A DNA stretch of 64,000 nt from Notamacropus eugenii (GCF_028372415.1 NC_092878.1:5545501-5609500); one strand, 5' to 3'; shown: positions 1-12,240, counted from the stretch's first letter. Translations and numbers: made by a program. The notes: a model not told the origin generated them from the letters alone.

Positions 1-1795
1 TAATGGTTTTTTTATTTTCATTTTTATTTATCTCACCTTTGATTTTCAGGATTTACAATTCCTTGTTCAATTGGAGATTTTTAATTTGTTCTTTTTATAG
101 TTTTTTTAGCTGTATCCCCAATTCATTGATCTATTCTTTTTCCATTTTGTTGCTGTAACATCTTAGAGAAAATTTCTCCTAAGTACTGTTTTGGTTAGAT
201 CACATAAATTTTGGTATGCTGTTTCATTGCTGTCATTCTCTTTATGAAATTATCGATTATTTCTATGATTTGTTCTTTGACCCACTTATTCTTTAGGGTT
301 AGTTTCCAATTAATTTTTAATCAGTCTTTCCATTGTGCTTTATTGAATATAATTTTATTGCATTATGATCCAAAAAGAATGAATTTACTATTTCTGCCTT
401 TTTGTGTTTGATTTCAAGGTTTTATGCCCTACTACATGATCAATCTTTATGTGGGTGCCGTATACCAGTGAGAAAAAGGTACATTCCTTTTTATTCCCAT
501 TTAGTTTTCTCTGTCATATCTAAATTTTATAATATTCTATTTACTCCTTATTTTCTTCCTTTTTTCATTGAAATTATCAAGTTGTGAGAGGGAACACTAG
601 AGGTCCTCCTCCAGTATAGTTTTAGTGTGTTTCTTCCTTAACTTTTCCTTTAAGAATATGGATGCTATGCCACTTGGTGTATATATGTTTAGTATTGATA
701 TTGGGTTTGTTTTTTTTTTTTTTAACAAGATACAGTTTCCTTTCTTATCTCTTTTAATCAAATCTATTTTTGCTTTTACTTGTCTGAAATCAGGATGCCT
801 CCCCATTTTTTTTTTAAAGTCAGCTGAAGCATAATATTTTGCTCCAGCCCCTTATCTTTACTCTGCGTGTGTCTCTCTGCTTCAAGTGTTTCTTGTAAAT
901 AACATATTGTAGGATTCTGGTTTTTGATCCACTCTGCTATCCATTTCTGTTTTATGGGACAATTCATCCCATCCACATTCAGAGTTATGATTACTGTGCA
1001 TTTCCCTCCATCCTATTCTTCCTTCTGTTTATCTCTCCCCTTTCACCCTTTCCCTCCTCACCAGGGTTTTGCTCCTGTCTACCACCCTCCCCTGATCTGC
1101 CCTCCCTTTTCAGTCCTCACACACTCTTCTTTCTTGTTTTCCCCTCCTACTCCCCTGTCAGGTAAGAAGGATTTCTATATTCAACTGATTGTGTATATTA
1201 TTCCCTCTTTGAGCTAACACTGATGATAGTAAGGCTCAAGCAATGCTCATCTCCCACTCTCCCATTTCTCCCTCTAATGTAATAGGTCTTGCTCAACACT
1301 TCATGTAAGATACTTTACCCCATTCTTTCTCTCTCTTCCTTCTGCACTCATTGCACTCTTCTTTCTCATTCCTTAAATTTTTTTATGTCATTCCCTCAAA
1401 TTCACCTCATACCTATATGCTCTGTCTCTCTATATTCCTTCTATATGTACTATGTGTGATACAATTTTTAGGAATTACAAGTATCATCCTGCCATGTAGA
1501 GATGTAAAACGTCTAGTTCTTTTGAATTCCTTATGTTTTGTTTCCACTTTTTACTTGTTTATGCTTCTCTTGGGTCTTACAATTGGAGATAAAATTTTTA
1601 GTTTAATTCTGGTCTTCTCCTTATGAAAGCTTGAAATCCCTTTACTTCATTCAATAACCATATTTCCCCTTAAAATATTATGCTTAGTTTTTCTCAGTAA
1701 GTAATTCTTGGTTGTAGACTATTAGCCCCTTTGCCTTCCAGAATATCATATTCCATGATCTCTGATCTTTTCATGTTGCATCTACCAAGTCCTGT
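1..1795 (-). mobile_element. L1 LINE, 5' part of ORF2 and upstream region, runs off left edge
   Basis: Read on the minus strand, 976 down to about 597 encodes the start of an L1 ORF2 endonuclease domain: MDGMNCPIKQKWIAEWIKNQ, then the QET metal-site motif in CYLQETLEAE, then GGILISDK and SILNIYTPS. These match the well-known L1 endonuclease blocks. The frame is broken, because the pieces lie in two overlapping frames. Positions 600 to 1 continue the endonuclease and following region without an intact frame. Positions 980-1795 match the ORF1/ORF2 spacer and ORF1 end of marsupial L1 by recalled consensus. It is an old inactive copy. The right limit is approximate. Confidence 0.85.
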
Positions 1796-1799
1796 GTCA

Positions 1800-2550
1800 A
1801 ACTTTAATTTAAAAGTGAAGGCTGCCTAACCCATTATATGCTTCAGTGCTACGCAAAAGAATCAGTGCTTGTGCACAGAAATGAACAGTATGGATAAATG
1901 TTTACTATGCTACAGGGCACTTAATCAGTTGAAAATATAGACTTTATAGCTACCATGCAAAGGAAAATTAACAATTTTATTTTTCTTCCACTAATGGCCC
2001 TTCAAATACTGGCAATATTACAAAGTTTTTTTATATTTTTCTGCATTTTTTCATTGAAAATTGATTACAATTTGAATAGACAGGAATTTGGCTGTAAACT
2101 GAAAATCCTCTAGGCTCATTTTGCCATTTTGCTCATACCCAAGATTCTGACTTCTGACTTCCATGTGCCACAAACTTATCTCCAATTTCCATTACTAGCG
2201 CCAAAGCAGGGCCTGCTTCCTAGCATTTCTCTGGCCACCAACCCACTCTGAGTTTCCTCCTGGCTGCCCAACCACCAAATTTTGGCATAAACCACATTCT
2301 CAATTCCTACATCTCTCTCCTCTCTGCCTCCTCCAAAATAACTAGATATTTGAGAGTGGAAACTTATTCTTTTAAGATCAACCATTACCATGCTAATGGC
2401 TGTATTACATTATTCATTTTATGATTATAAAACTGTATTCAAGGAAAACATCATGATTTTAGTATTAAAATTTAATATGTTTTATTACATTTTTGTTATA
2501 TTAATAATACAATTATATTACATAATGTAATTATAATGTTATATTACAAT
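1800..2550. other. No gene seen; AT-rich tail
   Basis: I see no exon or clear repeat here. The segment 2455-2570 is strongly AT-rich with many TATTA and ATAAT steps and looks like decayed low-complexity DNA. Confidence 0.4.
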
Positions 2551-2554
2551 ATTA

Positions 2555-2620
2555 TGTGATATTTTTATTTTGTTGAATGTTTCCTAATTACATTTTAACC
2601 TGGTTAAAATGGACCAGGTG
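2555..2620 (+). mobile_element. hAT-type non-autonomous element fragment
   Basis: The run TTTCCTAATTACATTTTAAC with flanking TTTTATTTTGTTGAA matches the inner part of the family also seen at 12810-12960, 31311-31477 and 51739-51915. Only a short inner piece remains and no ends are visible. Confidence 0.4.
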
Positions 2621-2644
2621 TTTCATACCTCTGCTCTGGTCCAC

Positions 2645-2860
2645 CCTGTACCATATCTCCCCCAAAATAGAATGTAAACTTCAGAAGAACAAGAATGACA
2701 TCTTATGTAAACTTTCTATCTCCCTTTTCACTAGCCTAGTTTTTTCATGCCTTAAGTACTTAATTACATTTGCTCAACTGAATCATCAAGAACAATCAGA
2801 TAAGTTTAAGGCACAACCCTTGCTCTCAAAGATTATAATGTAGCTGAGAACATTAAGCAA
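2645..2860. mobile_element. L2-like remnants in both orientations
   Basis: Positions 2660-2775 (AGAATGTAAACTTC and following text) resemble the sense 3' end of L2. Positions 2785-2860 (CAACCCTTGCTCTCAAAGAT) resemble the antisense form. Both are short and diverged. Confidence 0.35.
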
Positions 2861-2864
2861 TACC

Positions 2865-3480
2865 AACCAGCCTAGTTAAGTACTAAATGTTGGGGGGTAG
2901 AAATCTAGGGGTTCAAGGAGAGATCAAAATAGTCTAAGGTGACTAGGGAAGAGTTTTTAAGTGGACAGTAATGAATACAAAACACCAGTCTGAATAGCAT
3001 GCACATCCATAAAGTGAGAGAATAAGCTAGACCATACAACTTCTATTTGGACAGGGCCAAGAAACCATCTGATCTAAATCATAGCTGAACAAGTACTTCT
3101 ACATCCCTAGCAAGTGTTTAATACTTATCAGCTGCAATAATGGATCATCAGAATAGAAGCTTAAAGAATGAGTAAGAGTCAATACTTCTAGAAACTGTAA
3201 AATGGAAGGGGGAATGACAAATACAAAAGTCCTGTGGGCAGTAAAGGTGTCTATGTAAAAGAACTTTGAAAGTTTTACAGCATCATACAAAAGAGTAAGT
3301 TATTAGCATGTTTAATCAAGTTTGAGGTGACCAGGACAAATAGTAATATAGATAAAAAGGGAAAGAAAAGGAAATGTGATATGAGGAAAAAAATGAACAA
3401 AAACTAAAGATTCACTCAGCAGATTAACCATGGGGCCAAAAGAAAAAGTTTTTAAAAAAATCCAGAGGTTTCCAGTCTGG
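2865..3480. other. No gene or repeat recognised
   Basis: Unique-looking sequence with scattered stops in all frames. I see no splice-bounded coding segment. Confidence 0.4.
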
Positions 3481-3484
3481 CTGA

Positions 3485-3810
3485 CTGATAGACTGTGGTG
3501 CTGCTGATAGCGTGTGTGTTCGTCCTTCGTTGCTGAAGAAGACCATATCATCAGAGGAATAATGACATGACTTGCACTTAGCTTTGTTTTGAGTGAGGGA
3601 GGGCTGTGCAGGTCACCAGCCTCAGTTCTCCTCCAGAGCCATCTGAATTCAGTGACCAGATATTCCTCAGGATGACTAGAGATGACCCAGGATGAGGCAA
3701 TTGGGGTTAAGTGACTTGCGCAAGGTTACACAGCTAGTGAGTGTCAAGTGTCTGAGGTGACATCTGAACTCAGGTCCTCCTGACTCCTGCACTGGTGCTC
3801 TATTAGCAAG
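3485..3810 (-). mobile_element. Composite marsupial SINE (WSINE-like head, special tail)
   Basis: On the minus strand the right end (3700-3810) is a tRNA-like/CORE head with the phrases CTCAGACACTTGACAC, CACTAGCTGTGT and GCAAGTCACTTAACCC. The left part (3510-3660) is a distinct tail whose plus-strand text contains AATGACATGACTTGCA and TGAGTGAGGGAGGGCTGTGC. The same tail recurs at 26455-26620 and 27105-27243. I infer a SINE with its own 3' tail type, retroposed by a LINE. The exact family name is uncertain. Confidence 0.65.
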
Positions 3811-4984
3811 GGAAAGGATGAAGATCTTGTCAGATTTCTAGAAGTCTGTGAACTTAGATGGGAAAAAGTTACATCTTATTTTCTCTACTTCTAACTGAAA
3901 TTTCTCCAGTTACCATAGTCAACAACAAACATTATTCCCAGGTTTCACCACACTGCCAAGGAGGTTGATGACACATAAAAAGGGTTAAGAATCCCTACCT
4001 ATTGGTGGCACTCATACCCCTACCCATTTTGGCTGTACTTGCTGGAAAGATATGCAATTTCTTTTAAAAGGTAAAGCTGGAGATCCTATCACCGCAGCTA
4101 TAACCAGCAAACAAATTCTTCAGTGACAGAAAATGAGAGAATTTCCAGTGGAGGAAAAATATCCCTAACAACATGGAAGCCACTGCCTACCATTTTTATG
4201 AGTTCAAGTAGAGAAAATATTTCTGCCCAGAGAGATAAGGTCTTTATTTGTCCAACAAACAAACAAACAAAAACTTGTTGTCTTTGGAAAGTACCCAAAG
4301 TCTGAGAGCTTCCTCAGATGGATTTCTAAGAGGCTGACAAAGACATATTGCTAATATAGGACCTCATTTGAGGCTGACTGATGCTCAATTCTCTCTCACT
4401 TTTGCACTAAAAAGGCACAATTTTGACTGCATAAGAATGAATTCTTTTTCCTGAGCTGATGTGCACTGTTCCTTGCTCATCACTCAGCATAGCTAGTACA
4501 CTAATTTTCCCAATACTGTGTTAGCTCCAAGCCCTGACTCTTCATCTTTCTGGTTACACCTCAACAAAAGAATGGTTTTCAGACACTCTCTCTAAAGAGA
4601 TGCAAAGTAAGTGTGACTTAGAAGCCAGCTCTTCCTGTCTAAGAAGTCACTCCAGCTTCTCAGCTCTGCCCTTATACTGATTCCCTTGACACAGATTCAT
4701 CCTCAGAACACCATGAACACTCAGGATAAAATAACAGTCAAACTCAGATCAAATGGCAATCAGTCAGTCTTACATTGCACTCAGTAAAGATCACATTGAA
4801 TTCCTTAGACATACTACTGCTGTCCTGAGTACACCCTTAAATGTTCTCCCCAAGGGAGAACTAGCCTCTTCTCTTGGGCTACAACAACTGTCCAGAAGAG
4901 CAACTCCTCTGAAAAAAGGGTTCTACCATCATCCTCAGTACCATCTACCAATCTGCCATTACTGCTATTGACAGGTAGCCAAAT
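3811..4984. other. No gene recognised; small (CAAA)n at 4255-4272
   Basis: Mixed-composition sequence without a recognisable exon or interspersed repeat, apart from a short CAAA microsatellite near 4255. The open frame of 72 codons at 4753-4971 has no recognised domain and looks like chance. Confidence 0.4.
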
Positions 4985-5110
4985 CAGTCAGTCAAGAAAT
5001 GCCTACCTTAGGCTAAGCCCTGGGGATACAAAGACAGGCTCTCAAGAAGTTCACAGTCTAATGGGTAGGAAAATATTCAAGTAACTATCCAAACTATCTA
5101 TCTATATAAA
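4985..5110 (-). mobile_element. L2 3' end remnant
   Basis: CCCTGGGGATACAAAGACAG and TTCACAGTCTAATGGG are the antisense form of the L2 3' end. It is an ancient mammalian LINE copy. Confidence 0.6.
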
Positions 5111-7055
5111 CAAAATAAATTGGAAATGACCAACAGAGGAAGAAAATCACTAGGATTAAGAAGGATCAGAAAAAGCTTCTAGTCGAAAGTAGAATTTTAG
5201 CTGGGATTTGAAAGCAAGTTCTTAAAATCTGTTGCTCTTTTGAATAGTTCAGCATTGGAAACAGACATGAATTTTAATTAATGAAAATTATACTAAAGAA
5301 AATATATTGCCATCTTTCTTGCCAACACAACCTACAGATCAAGGGGAATTTACATCTGTCATGTAGCTGACCCCTCTTGCCCACTTTTCCTTCTGTATCC
5401 CCATGGTTAACACAATGATTGACATATAAAAACTGCATAATAAATGTTGGTTTTGGTTTTTTATTTATTTTATTCTCAGAATTGTCAGACTACCCATCAG
5501 ATTCTCTTAGGTTTCTTGAGGTTGACTTACCACAGGTTTCAAGAAGACGCGTTTGGCTCATCACTACTCTTTTGTTGCTGACAATCTTGTTGAGGAAAGC
5601 AGTACATGTCTAGAGGGAGAAAGGTAGGAATCCAAAGTAAAAGATGTGCTCTTCTACATGTCTGTTCACTCTACTCATCTCCCATTGATGCATTTCTATC
5701 CTTATTGCCAAGAAATGAGGGGCACACTCACTCACACACATACTCTCTCTCCAAATCACTTCCTAAAGGAACTATGCTGATCTGAATGAGAGATAAAAGG
5801 AGGAAAATTTTGTCACCTAGGATGCTTACGTAGGGTGTAGGAAAGAGGCTGAATTCATTTTCAATCATGACCAGAAACTGAAATTTAGGTAATCAGAAAG
5901 GGCAGTGAATACAATTACAGGCACGAAAGGAGAGAACATAATTGGAAAGAGACATGTGGCAAATTTCATGGCATTCAGGAATAAAATTAATATACCAATG
6001 GGGCTGGAAAGCCAAATTCATATATGGAGAAGGGGAAGTTCTACTTATAAAACTGTCTCCTATTACTCTTATCATTTCTTTGGTACCTTACACATCATTA
6101 AGGACCTGCTAGAAAACCAACCTATATAATTTTCTTTTAAAGAAAAATAAATCTCAGCCAGACAAACCTTTCATTGAAGGCAAGGAGTGTATGCACTGCA
6201 TGAATCACATTCTTTACATCCTCAAATTCTCTTATGCACAAAATTCTTAGGTAAATTCTTGTGATAGACTCTCTTGGTGGCTCATGGGAGAACATGAGTG
6301 AAAGGTAGTACGGAAGTACGGTGTTAACCATATGATGTGTAGAGAAAAGACCTGGGATTTCCTTGATGTTTTGCTCTCAGAGCAAGTAAAAGCATAGCAG
6401 CCTCACAGTCTGTTGGGACCTATGCATGAGGAATCCATCATCCTTTTTTTCTTACTTGTCTCGCATTTTCTATCTTTCACTCACTAAGATACTGAAAACT
6501 TTCTTCACCTCATACTGCACATGTCCCACAGCAGGACATGCAGTTAAGCATCTCCATGCTCCATGTTTCTGCCTTCTTTCTCCTTTTGGCAGATTCCTGG
6601 TATGTTTCATCCTCTTTGGGCTCCTTGCAGTGTTGGCTCCTCAGTGAATATTTTGTCATTGTTTTGAGGCACAAGTGTGGCAGTGCTGCTCGGATTAAAA
6701 GCAGTAGCACTTTATTCTTGTCGTTCTACCCAAGGAACCAAGGTTATTTTAAAATATGCCAAAATCCGTCCCAATTCTCCAAATGACCCTTTATACTTTC
6801 ACAGTTATGTAATGGGCATAGACTGAACAACCAACTTATTTTCTTCTTCTGAGTCTGTTTGGGATTAGAGGACACTCAATGTGTCCTCTACAAAAGCCTC
6901 TTACAGGCTAAAATAGAGGAAGTTAAAGGAGTACAGAAAGGACAAACATGATGTTGAGGTTCTGGGTCTATACGGTTTCTCTGGGCAGACTGGGTTGAAG
7001 TTTCTTCCTTTTTCCCCTGAAAAACGAATGAAAACCCTTTCCAGTTAATTTATTC
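5111..7055. other. No gene or repeat recognised
   Basis: About 1.9 kb with no clear coding, RNA or repeat signal. Open frames here are 60-82 codons, overlap one another on both strands and show no known motif. Confidence 0.35.
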
Positions 7056-7059
7056 ATGT

Positions 7060-7165
7060 TGCCTCCCCCATTAGAACATGAGCTCCTTGGAGGTAGGGAC
7101 TGTTTTTCCCTTTCTCAGTACCCCAGCACTTAGCACAGTGTCTAGAACATAGGATTCACAAAGGT
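7060..7165 (+). mobile_element. L2 3' end remnant
   Basis: ATGAGCTCCTTGGAGGTAGG, then CCCCAGCACTTAGCACAGTG, is the sense 3' terminal text of L2. Confidence 0.7.
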
Positions 7166-7254
7166 TGAGTTTTCAGGCCCAGAGAGTTGTTGGTCCCGCT
7201 TTCTGTGGTGACAGACTCCATGTGGAGTAAGGTATTAAATCCTGAATGCCACAT

Positions 7255-7560
7255 TCTAGGCAAGATATTGATAAAAATATAAAGGACAGTAAAGAATCTC
7301 GAGATCATGCCAGAATTTCAACCTAATGGAATAAATACATTTAGCCTAGAGAAGACTAAGGGAGGCATTATAGCTGTCACAAATTCTACTAGACAGAAGA
7401 GAAACTAGGCTTGTTCTGCTTGGCCACAGGATAGAACTTAGGAGCAATGGAGAGAATTGAAAGAGAGATGTAAGGACAATCTTCCCAATAATGACCCCTT
7501 CATCAGTCTGGTGAACCAAGGAGAACCCTCTGCAGAATGTTTTTCAAATGTTGAGAGAAG
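7255..7560 (+). mobile_element. CR1/L3 LINE remnant
   Basis: The phrases TTTAGCCTAGAGAAGACTAA, GGCATTATAGCTGTC and CTTGTTCTGCTTGGCC match the 3' part of CR1/L3 LINEs in sense orientation. The family is old in amniotes. Two antisense pieces of it lie at 48895 and 54478. Confidence 0.65.
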
Positions 7561-8305
7561 TGATTATACTTCTATTATGTTAATAACCAATTATTAAATT
7601 AGGATTGAGGCTTTTCCTTTCTATTTCCTCATTCAGGGACCAGTCATTCTCTGAACAACAAAGTTGACAGATGAGACTGGCCAAACTCTCTGCGTACATG
7701 CTCTGTGATCTTGGGAGGAACCCTACCCAACTACACGGCATTAGTTCTGTTTAGAGTTATCTACAGAATCTAATCTAGCTGTATTCCATCCCTAAAGGAC
7801 TGAGTCCATGTCCTTGCACCCCTCCATTGCAGCATAGGGGAAGTGAGCTCATGAAGGAGAAAATCAACCAGAGTAGTCTGGGTAGAAATGGATATGTTTG
7901 TTGAGATTGCTTGAGGCAGCTGAGTCTCATGATCAAGTCACATTCTCAGCAGGAAGAGCTAAAGACTTTTAGCCCACCTCCTCATTTCACTATTCAGGGT
8001 TGATTTTCACCAGTCAGGGCCACCTCCTTTTCTGAAGATATTAAGTATTTAGGGATCTCCATGGTTTTGCCTTTAATTACTGGTAGAAACCACTGACCAT
8101 CAATTCATTATCAACTAGTCTAATTAATAAATTGATCACCAATTGCCCAGAAACTCTCTCTCTTGGACTTTTCATTCATCTCAGGGCATAAATTTTTTTA
8201 AAAGGATAATTACCAAGGAAAACAATTATAATGAACTGCAGTTAGCAAAATATTGCAAAAAATAAATTCATGAACCCCTAAATTAAGAATTCTTGAATTA
8301 GATAT
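7561..8305. other. No gene recognised; short similarity to 44850-44930
   Basis: Positions 7578-7645 resemble 44860-44930 in order and spacing (AATAAC..ATTATT.AAT.AGGA). This suggests an unnamed shared repeat. Nothing else is recognised. Confidence 0.35.
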
Positions 8306-8309
8306 ACCC

Positions 8310-8440
8310 CAAATGGAGCAGAAAGGTAGCACAGGGGATAGAGTGCTGGGCCTGGAGTCAGGAGAACTGTGTTCAAATCCTGCCCCAGATACTTACTAGT
8401 TGTGTGATCCTGGGCAAGTCACTTAACCTTGCTTGACCCA
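8310..8440 (+). mobile_element. WSINE-like SINE, cut at its 3' side
   Basis: GGTAGCACAGGGGATAGAGT, CCTGGAGTCAGGAGAAC, GTTCAAATCCTG and GTGTGATCCTGGGCAAGTCA are the tRNA-like head (with A- and B-box-like parts) and core of a marsupial SINE. It stops at about 8440 and passes straight into an L1 3' end with no A-run between. Confidence 0.8.
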
Positions 8441-9058
8441 GCAATACCACTTCTAGGGCTGTATCTAAAAGAGAAGATAAAAATGGAGAAAAGGACCTGT
8501 ATGTACAAAAATATTTACAGCAATTCTTTTTGTGGTAGCCAAGAACTGGTGAAGGGTTGCCCACCAATTGGGGAATGGCTGAACAAGTTATAGCATGTGA
8601 ATGCAATGGAATATTATTGTGCTTTAAGGAATGATGAACTAGAGGACTTCAGATAACCCTGGAAAAACTTACAGGTGAAATGATGCTAAGTGAAGTAAGC
8701 AGAACCAAGAGAACATTGTACACAGTGACAGCCCCAGCGTGCAGTGACTGACTTTGATAGACTTAGCCCTTCTCAGCAATGCAGGGACCTAAAACACGTC
8801 CAAAACACTCATGACGGAAAATGCCATCCATATCCAGAGAAAGAACGCTGGAGACTGAAGCAGACTACTTTCAGTTTTTTTGTTTCGTTTTTCACGGTTC
8901 CTCCCATTCGTTCTAATTCTTCTATGCAACATGACTAATGTGTAAGTACGATTACCAGGAATGCATGCCATCTTGGGGACAGGGGACAAAAAGGAGGGGG
9001 AGAAAATTTAAAACTTATGGAAATGAAGCTGAAAACTAAAAATAAATTAACATAAAAA
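8441..9058 (+). mobile_element. L1 LINE, end of ORF2 and 3' UTR
   Basis: It starts inside the ORF2 C-terminus (AGCAATACCACTTCTAGGGC) and passes through the conserved text ATTGGGGAATGGCTGAACAA and ATGGAATATTATTGTGCT. The 3' UTR follows (AAAATGCCATCCATATCCAG) and it ends in A-rich sequence at about 9040-9058. It is strongly 5'-truncated and inactive. Confidence 0.85.
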
Positions 9059-9129
9059 AAGACATGTCAAATTGTATTGGAAATAAAAGGAAACAAAAGT
9101 GGGAATATCACTGATAAAGAAAGAGTTGA

Positions 9130-9300
9130 TAATGATTTAGAATCCAAGAACATGGTTCCAAATCCTGGCTCTAACTGTTTACTAGCTGTATATCCTTAGG
9201 TGAGTCACCTAACCTCCATGGGCCTCAGTTCTTCTGTAAAGCGATGGGATTGGCCTAGATGAACTCTAACGTCCATTTCAGCTGTAACGCTATAATTCTG
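9130..9300 (+). mobile_element. MIR/THER-type SINE
   Basis: TTACTAGCTGTATATCCTTA, CCTCAGTTCTTCTGTAAA and TGGCCTAGATGAACTCTA are the core and 3' part of the MIR/THER family. Confidence 0.7.
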
Positions 9301-9936
9301 TCAGATTTATCATCCGCTAAGATGGAGCAAGACAAAAATAGCACAAATAAATAACAATCGGTGTAGGATATGAACTAACAGCATGGGAGCAACAGGGAAA
9401 AAAGTTATGCTGGAAAACAAATTGGCAGAAGTTAAAGGACAAGAAGAAAAAGAATGTCAAAGATCAAATAAACTGAAAAAGCTTACTTAAGAACTTTATT
9501 AGCAAAGAAAGCAATAATGGCTAAGAGGGAGGACTAAATAAAGCTTATAAGCAAACACACAATTAAGTAACAAAGCTAAACAACCAAGCAATAATGCCAG
9601 GAGATAGGAAAGTCACTGTCCTTGAAAAATACAAAACATCTGGCCGCCATTTTTCTGAAATTGTACAAGACAACTTTGAAATCAAAGGTCAGACAGATGA
9701 ACAGTCTACTGTGTGCCAACAAAAATTAATGCCATTTCCAATTCCTAAAACGAATTTTTTCAAATAAGTAAAAAGAATGATATCTCTTATGAATGAATTC
9801 CAATTTAAAATGCACAGACTTATTTATCCAAATGACAAGAAAAACAAGGTGAAGCTAGAACATGATTTATTGAAAAAAAATTTAAAAAATCAAGGAAAAT
9901 CTGACTCTTCTAAAATTTTCTACTCATAAGAACTAG
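9301..9936. other. A-rich sequence, no gene recognised
   Basis: A-rich on the plus strand, possibly decayed L1 sense sequence, but I could not align any motif. No exon signal. Confidence 0.35.
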
Positions 9937-10287
9937 TGTGAGAAATGAGCCCAACAACAAGCCTCCAACCTTAAACAAAGCACAGCACCTGTTGTGGAAT
10001 CAGGGAAGCTTTTACTGATCTTTACCTCCATCCCCCTGAATGGACCATAGCCTCCCTGGTAAGGTTATATGACGACGACAACACGTTCAGAGAAATGGAA
10101 CTTTCTTACACTGGTTTCTGAGTTTTGGATCTCCCTTGGCACCATGCCCTGGTCATGTGACTTCCTGTTCTCCTCTCTGATAGGCTTTCCCTCAAATGGC
10201 TCATGGAGCGTGCACACAAGTTTCTGACCTTTGCCTGACTGGCCTAGGTCATGACACTGTAGAAACAGAACTTGCCTGTTTCCCACA
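9937..10287 (-). mobile_element. Solo LTR of an endogenous retrovirus (fossil)
   Basis: On the minus strand it begins TGTGGGAAACAGG and ends CTCATTTCTCACA, giving the expected TG...CA ends over about 351 bases. A homologous copy lies in plus orientation at 46628-47022 with the same ends and the same middle blocks. No internal retroviral region is attached, so it is a solo LTR. It is probably of moderate age. The family is a marsupial ERV that I cannot name. Confidence 0.65.
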
Positions 10288-10694
10288 ACCAGGAATAATA
10301 AAGAGAAATTAGGTTTTTGATTCTCCATAATATTTTCATGTAGGTCTACAAGAAATAAATGCTCATTAAAAGTGTTTCACTTAAATATGTACGTTTATTC
10401 CAGAGTCTAAGCTAGCAGGAACCTAGATTTGCAAACTAACAAGTTAAAAGTGTGGGCCACAAACTTAAAAATGTCAGATCACTGAAAGGGAATTCACCAC
10501 ATAGTTGTGATATTATAGTGTATCAAATACAGGCAGACAGATCTAGGAGAGAGATTCAAATAATATTACGCCACTGGAGTAAAACAAAGTTGAGGTGGCT
10601 CGGATGTGAAATGGCAAGAAGGGGTAGCATGCTGTTTTGGAACGGAATTCATAAAAGTAAAATAACAACTGTCAGCTTTTATTTGGATATCCGC
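10288..10694. other. No gene recognised
   Basis: No recognisable repeat. The 81-codon open frame at 10452-10697 shows no domain. Confidence 0.35.
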
Positions 10695-10870
10695 TAAGAG
10701 CTAAGAAGGGACCTTGGAAGCTATCCTGCCCTACCTTCAGCATTAGACAAGTCAGGAAACTTGAGGCCCAGAGGTTGTCATTTGTTCAAGGTAACATGGG
10801 GATAGCAAATGATCAAAAAAGGCCTCAAGCCTAAGTCTTCTGACTCCAGAGCAAATACATACTACAAACG
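10695..10870 (-). mobile_element. MIR-type SINE
   Basis: Plus-strand text GGAAACTTGAGGCCCAGAGG and GTCTTCTGACTCCAGAGC is the antisense MIR core. Confidence 0.65.
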
Positions 10871-11149
10871 TAATTTTCAACTGTGGGGATAGTGGCTGAG
10901 ACTCAGAATGAATGAGAGAAGTGCTGGTATGTTTACCCCATTACAACACACGGAAACCAATATCAACGCAACAAAGACTGACAATTAATAAATATCCACC
11001 AGCATTTTTTAACATTTCAAGGTCACAAAAGGAATAGACAATTTATTAAACAATCTAATAAGTCAAGAATTACTACTTATATACCTATTAATGCAAAATA
11101 AATGAAGAAATAGGGGAAAGAGGGCACCAAAAGTTAGTTATTAGAGGCA

Positions 11150-11395
11150 GATAGTAATATCTTAGTGGGTAGAGGGGTGGACTTGAGTCAAGAAGATTCC
11201 ACTTTTAACTCTGCTTCAGACACTTATTTCATGTGATTATTGATAAAATTATCTAACCTCTCCTCTCTCTGTCTCAGTTTCTTCATCTGTAAAATTTGGG
11301 ACAACAGTACCTGTCTCACAGAGTTGTTATCAAAGGAGATAAGAAATAAAGTCCACTGCAAAGCTATCACTACTACTAAATAAGATGAAAGGCAT
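11150..11395 (+). mobile_element. MIR-type SINE, nearly full length
   Basis: Head text GTGGGTAGAGGGGTGGACTT, core TCTCAGTTTCTTCATCTGTA and 3' text CACAGAGTTGTTATCAAAGG occur in MIR order. Confidence 0.7.
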
Positions 11396-11469
11396 AAGGA
11401 AATATGTAGTCCCACTATGACAATATTAAAAACATTAATAAGTTAGGAATTGTAGTTACTGCCATTGGT

Positions 11470-11885
11470 AAGAGAGAATAGGTGTGTGTCAAGCTAAAAA
11501 CAAGCTGTCTATATGGGAAGTATGTAATTTTTAAAAATATGGATTTTCACTTTAAAGCCAATTTCAAAGTAGAAAATATTAAGAAAAATAAATAATAAAA
11601 TTACTATGCCATGCTTAAAATCTATTTCTATGTGAGCATATCAGTATCAAGCATCTATGCATCTAATGGAATAGTGATAAAGAAAAAAGTTAACTGAGTG
11701 CAATAATTAAATAGAAAATCAATAAGAATGAGTGATTTAAACATCCCAAAATGCAGCAGAACATTATAAATAAAAATAGACCTAAGAAAGAATTCATAGA
11801 TTTAGTTAGAATGCAGAAAGATATAATTGGATAAATATGTAAGGAGAAATTAAAACAGGATATGTGTTTTTTAAAATAGACAGGC
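11470..11885 (+). mobile_element. L1 ORF2 endonuclease fragment
   Basis: AGCATCTATGCATCTAATGG corresponds to the L1 IYAPN block, and GATTTAAACATCCCAAAATG to the DFNIP region. Many stops are present, so this is a decayed sense L1. Confidence 0.55.
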
Positions 11886-11894
11886 ATCAGTATT

Positions 11895-12050
11895 ATTTTT
11901 TTCTTACTCTACAGGTGAAGATGCTGTGACTCTTTCAACTTGAGTGACTTGTTTAAGGACATAAAAAGCTTGTGAGCAGCCAGAGCCAGAATCGGAATCC
12001 AGGTCTTCTGACTCCATGACCAGGGATCTTTCTTCTGTACTTTCTACCTC
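11895..12050 (-). mobile_element. MIR-type SINE
   Basis: Plus-strand text TGACTTGTTTAAGGACATA followed by AATCCAGGTCTTCTGACTCC is antisense MIR core. Confidence 0.6.
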
Positions 12051-12054
12051 CTTG

Positions 12055-12240
12055 AATAATCTCTCAATTCCATCACTGAGTATGGAAGTCTGCTTCCAAC
12101 ACTAGCTACCTGACCCTATTCAAGCTATATAAACTTTAGAAGATGCCATTTACTTATCTGCACAATAAAAATAACTATACTTTAGCTTATTACCCAACAG
12201 AGTTGTTGACAGGAAGAGCTTTGTAAAATCTAAAGCACTA
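12055..12240 (+). mobile_element. MIR-type SINE
   Basis: TAGCTACCTGACCCTATTCA, ACTTATCTGCACAATAAA and AACAGAGTTGTTGACAGGA follow the MIR core and 3' order. Confidence 0.5.

Noticed and set aside
8310-8440. Functional tRNA gene
   Set aside because: A- and B-box-like text belongs to the SINE head; no complete cloverleaf could be formed.
10065-10328. 87-codon minus frame sharing residues KGQKLV and EGKPIR with a plus frame at 46589-46843
   Set aside because: Looked like a conserved protein, but both lie within copies of the same solo LTR, so the similarity is at DNA level.
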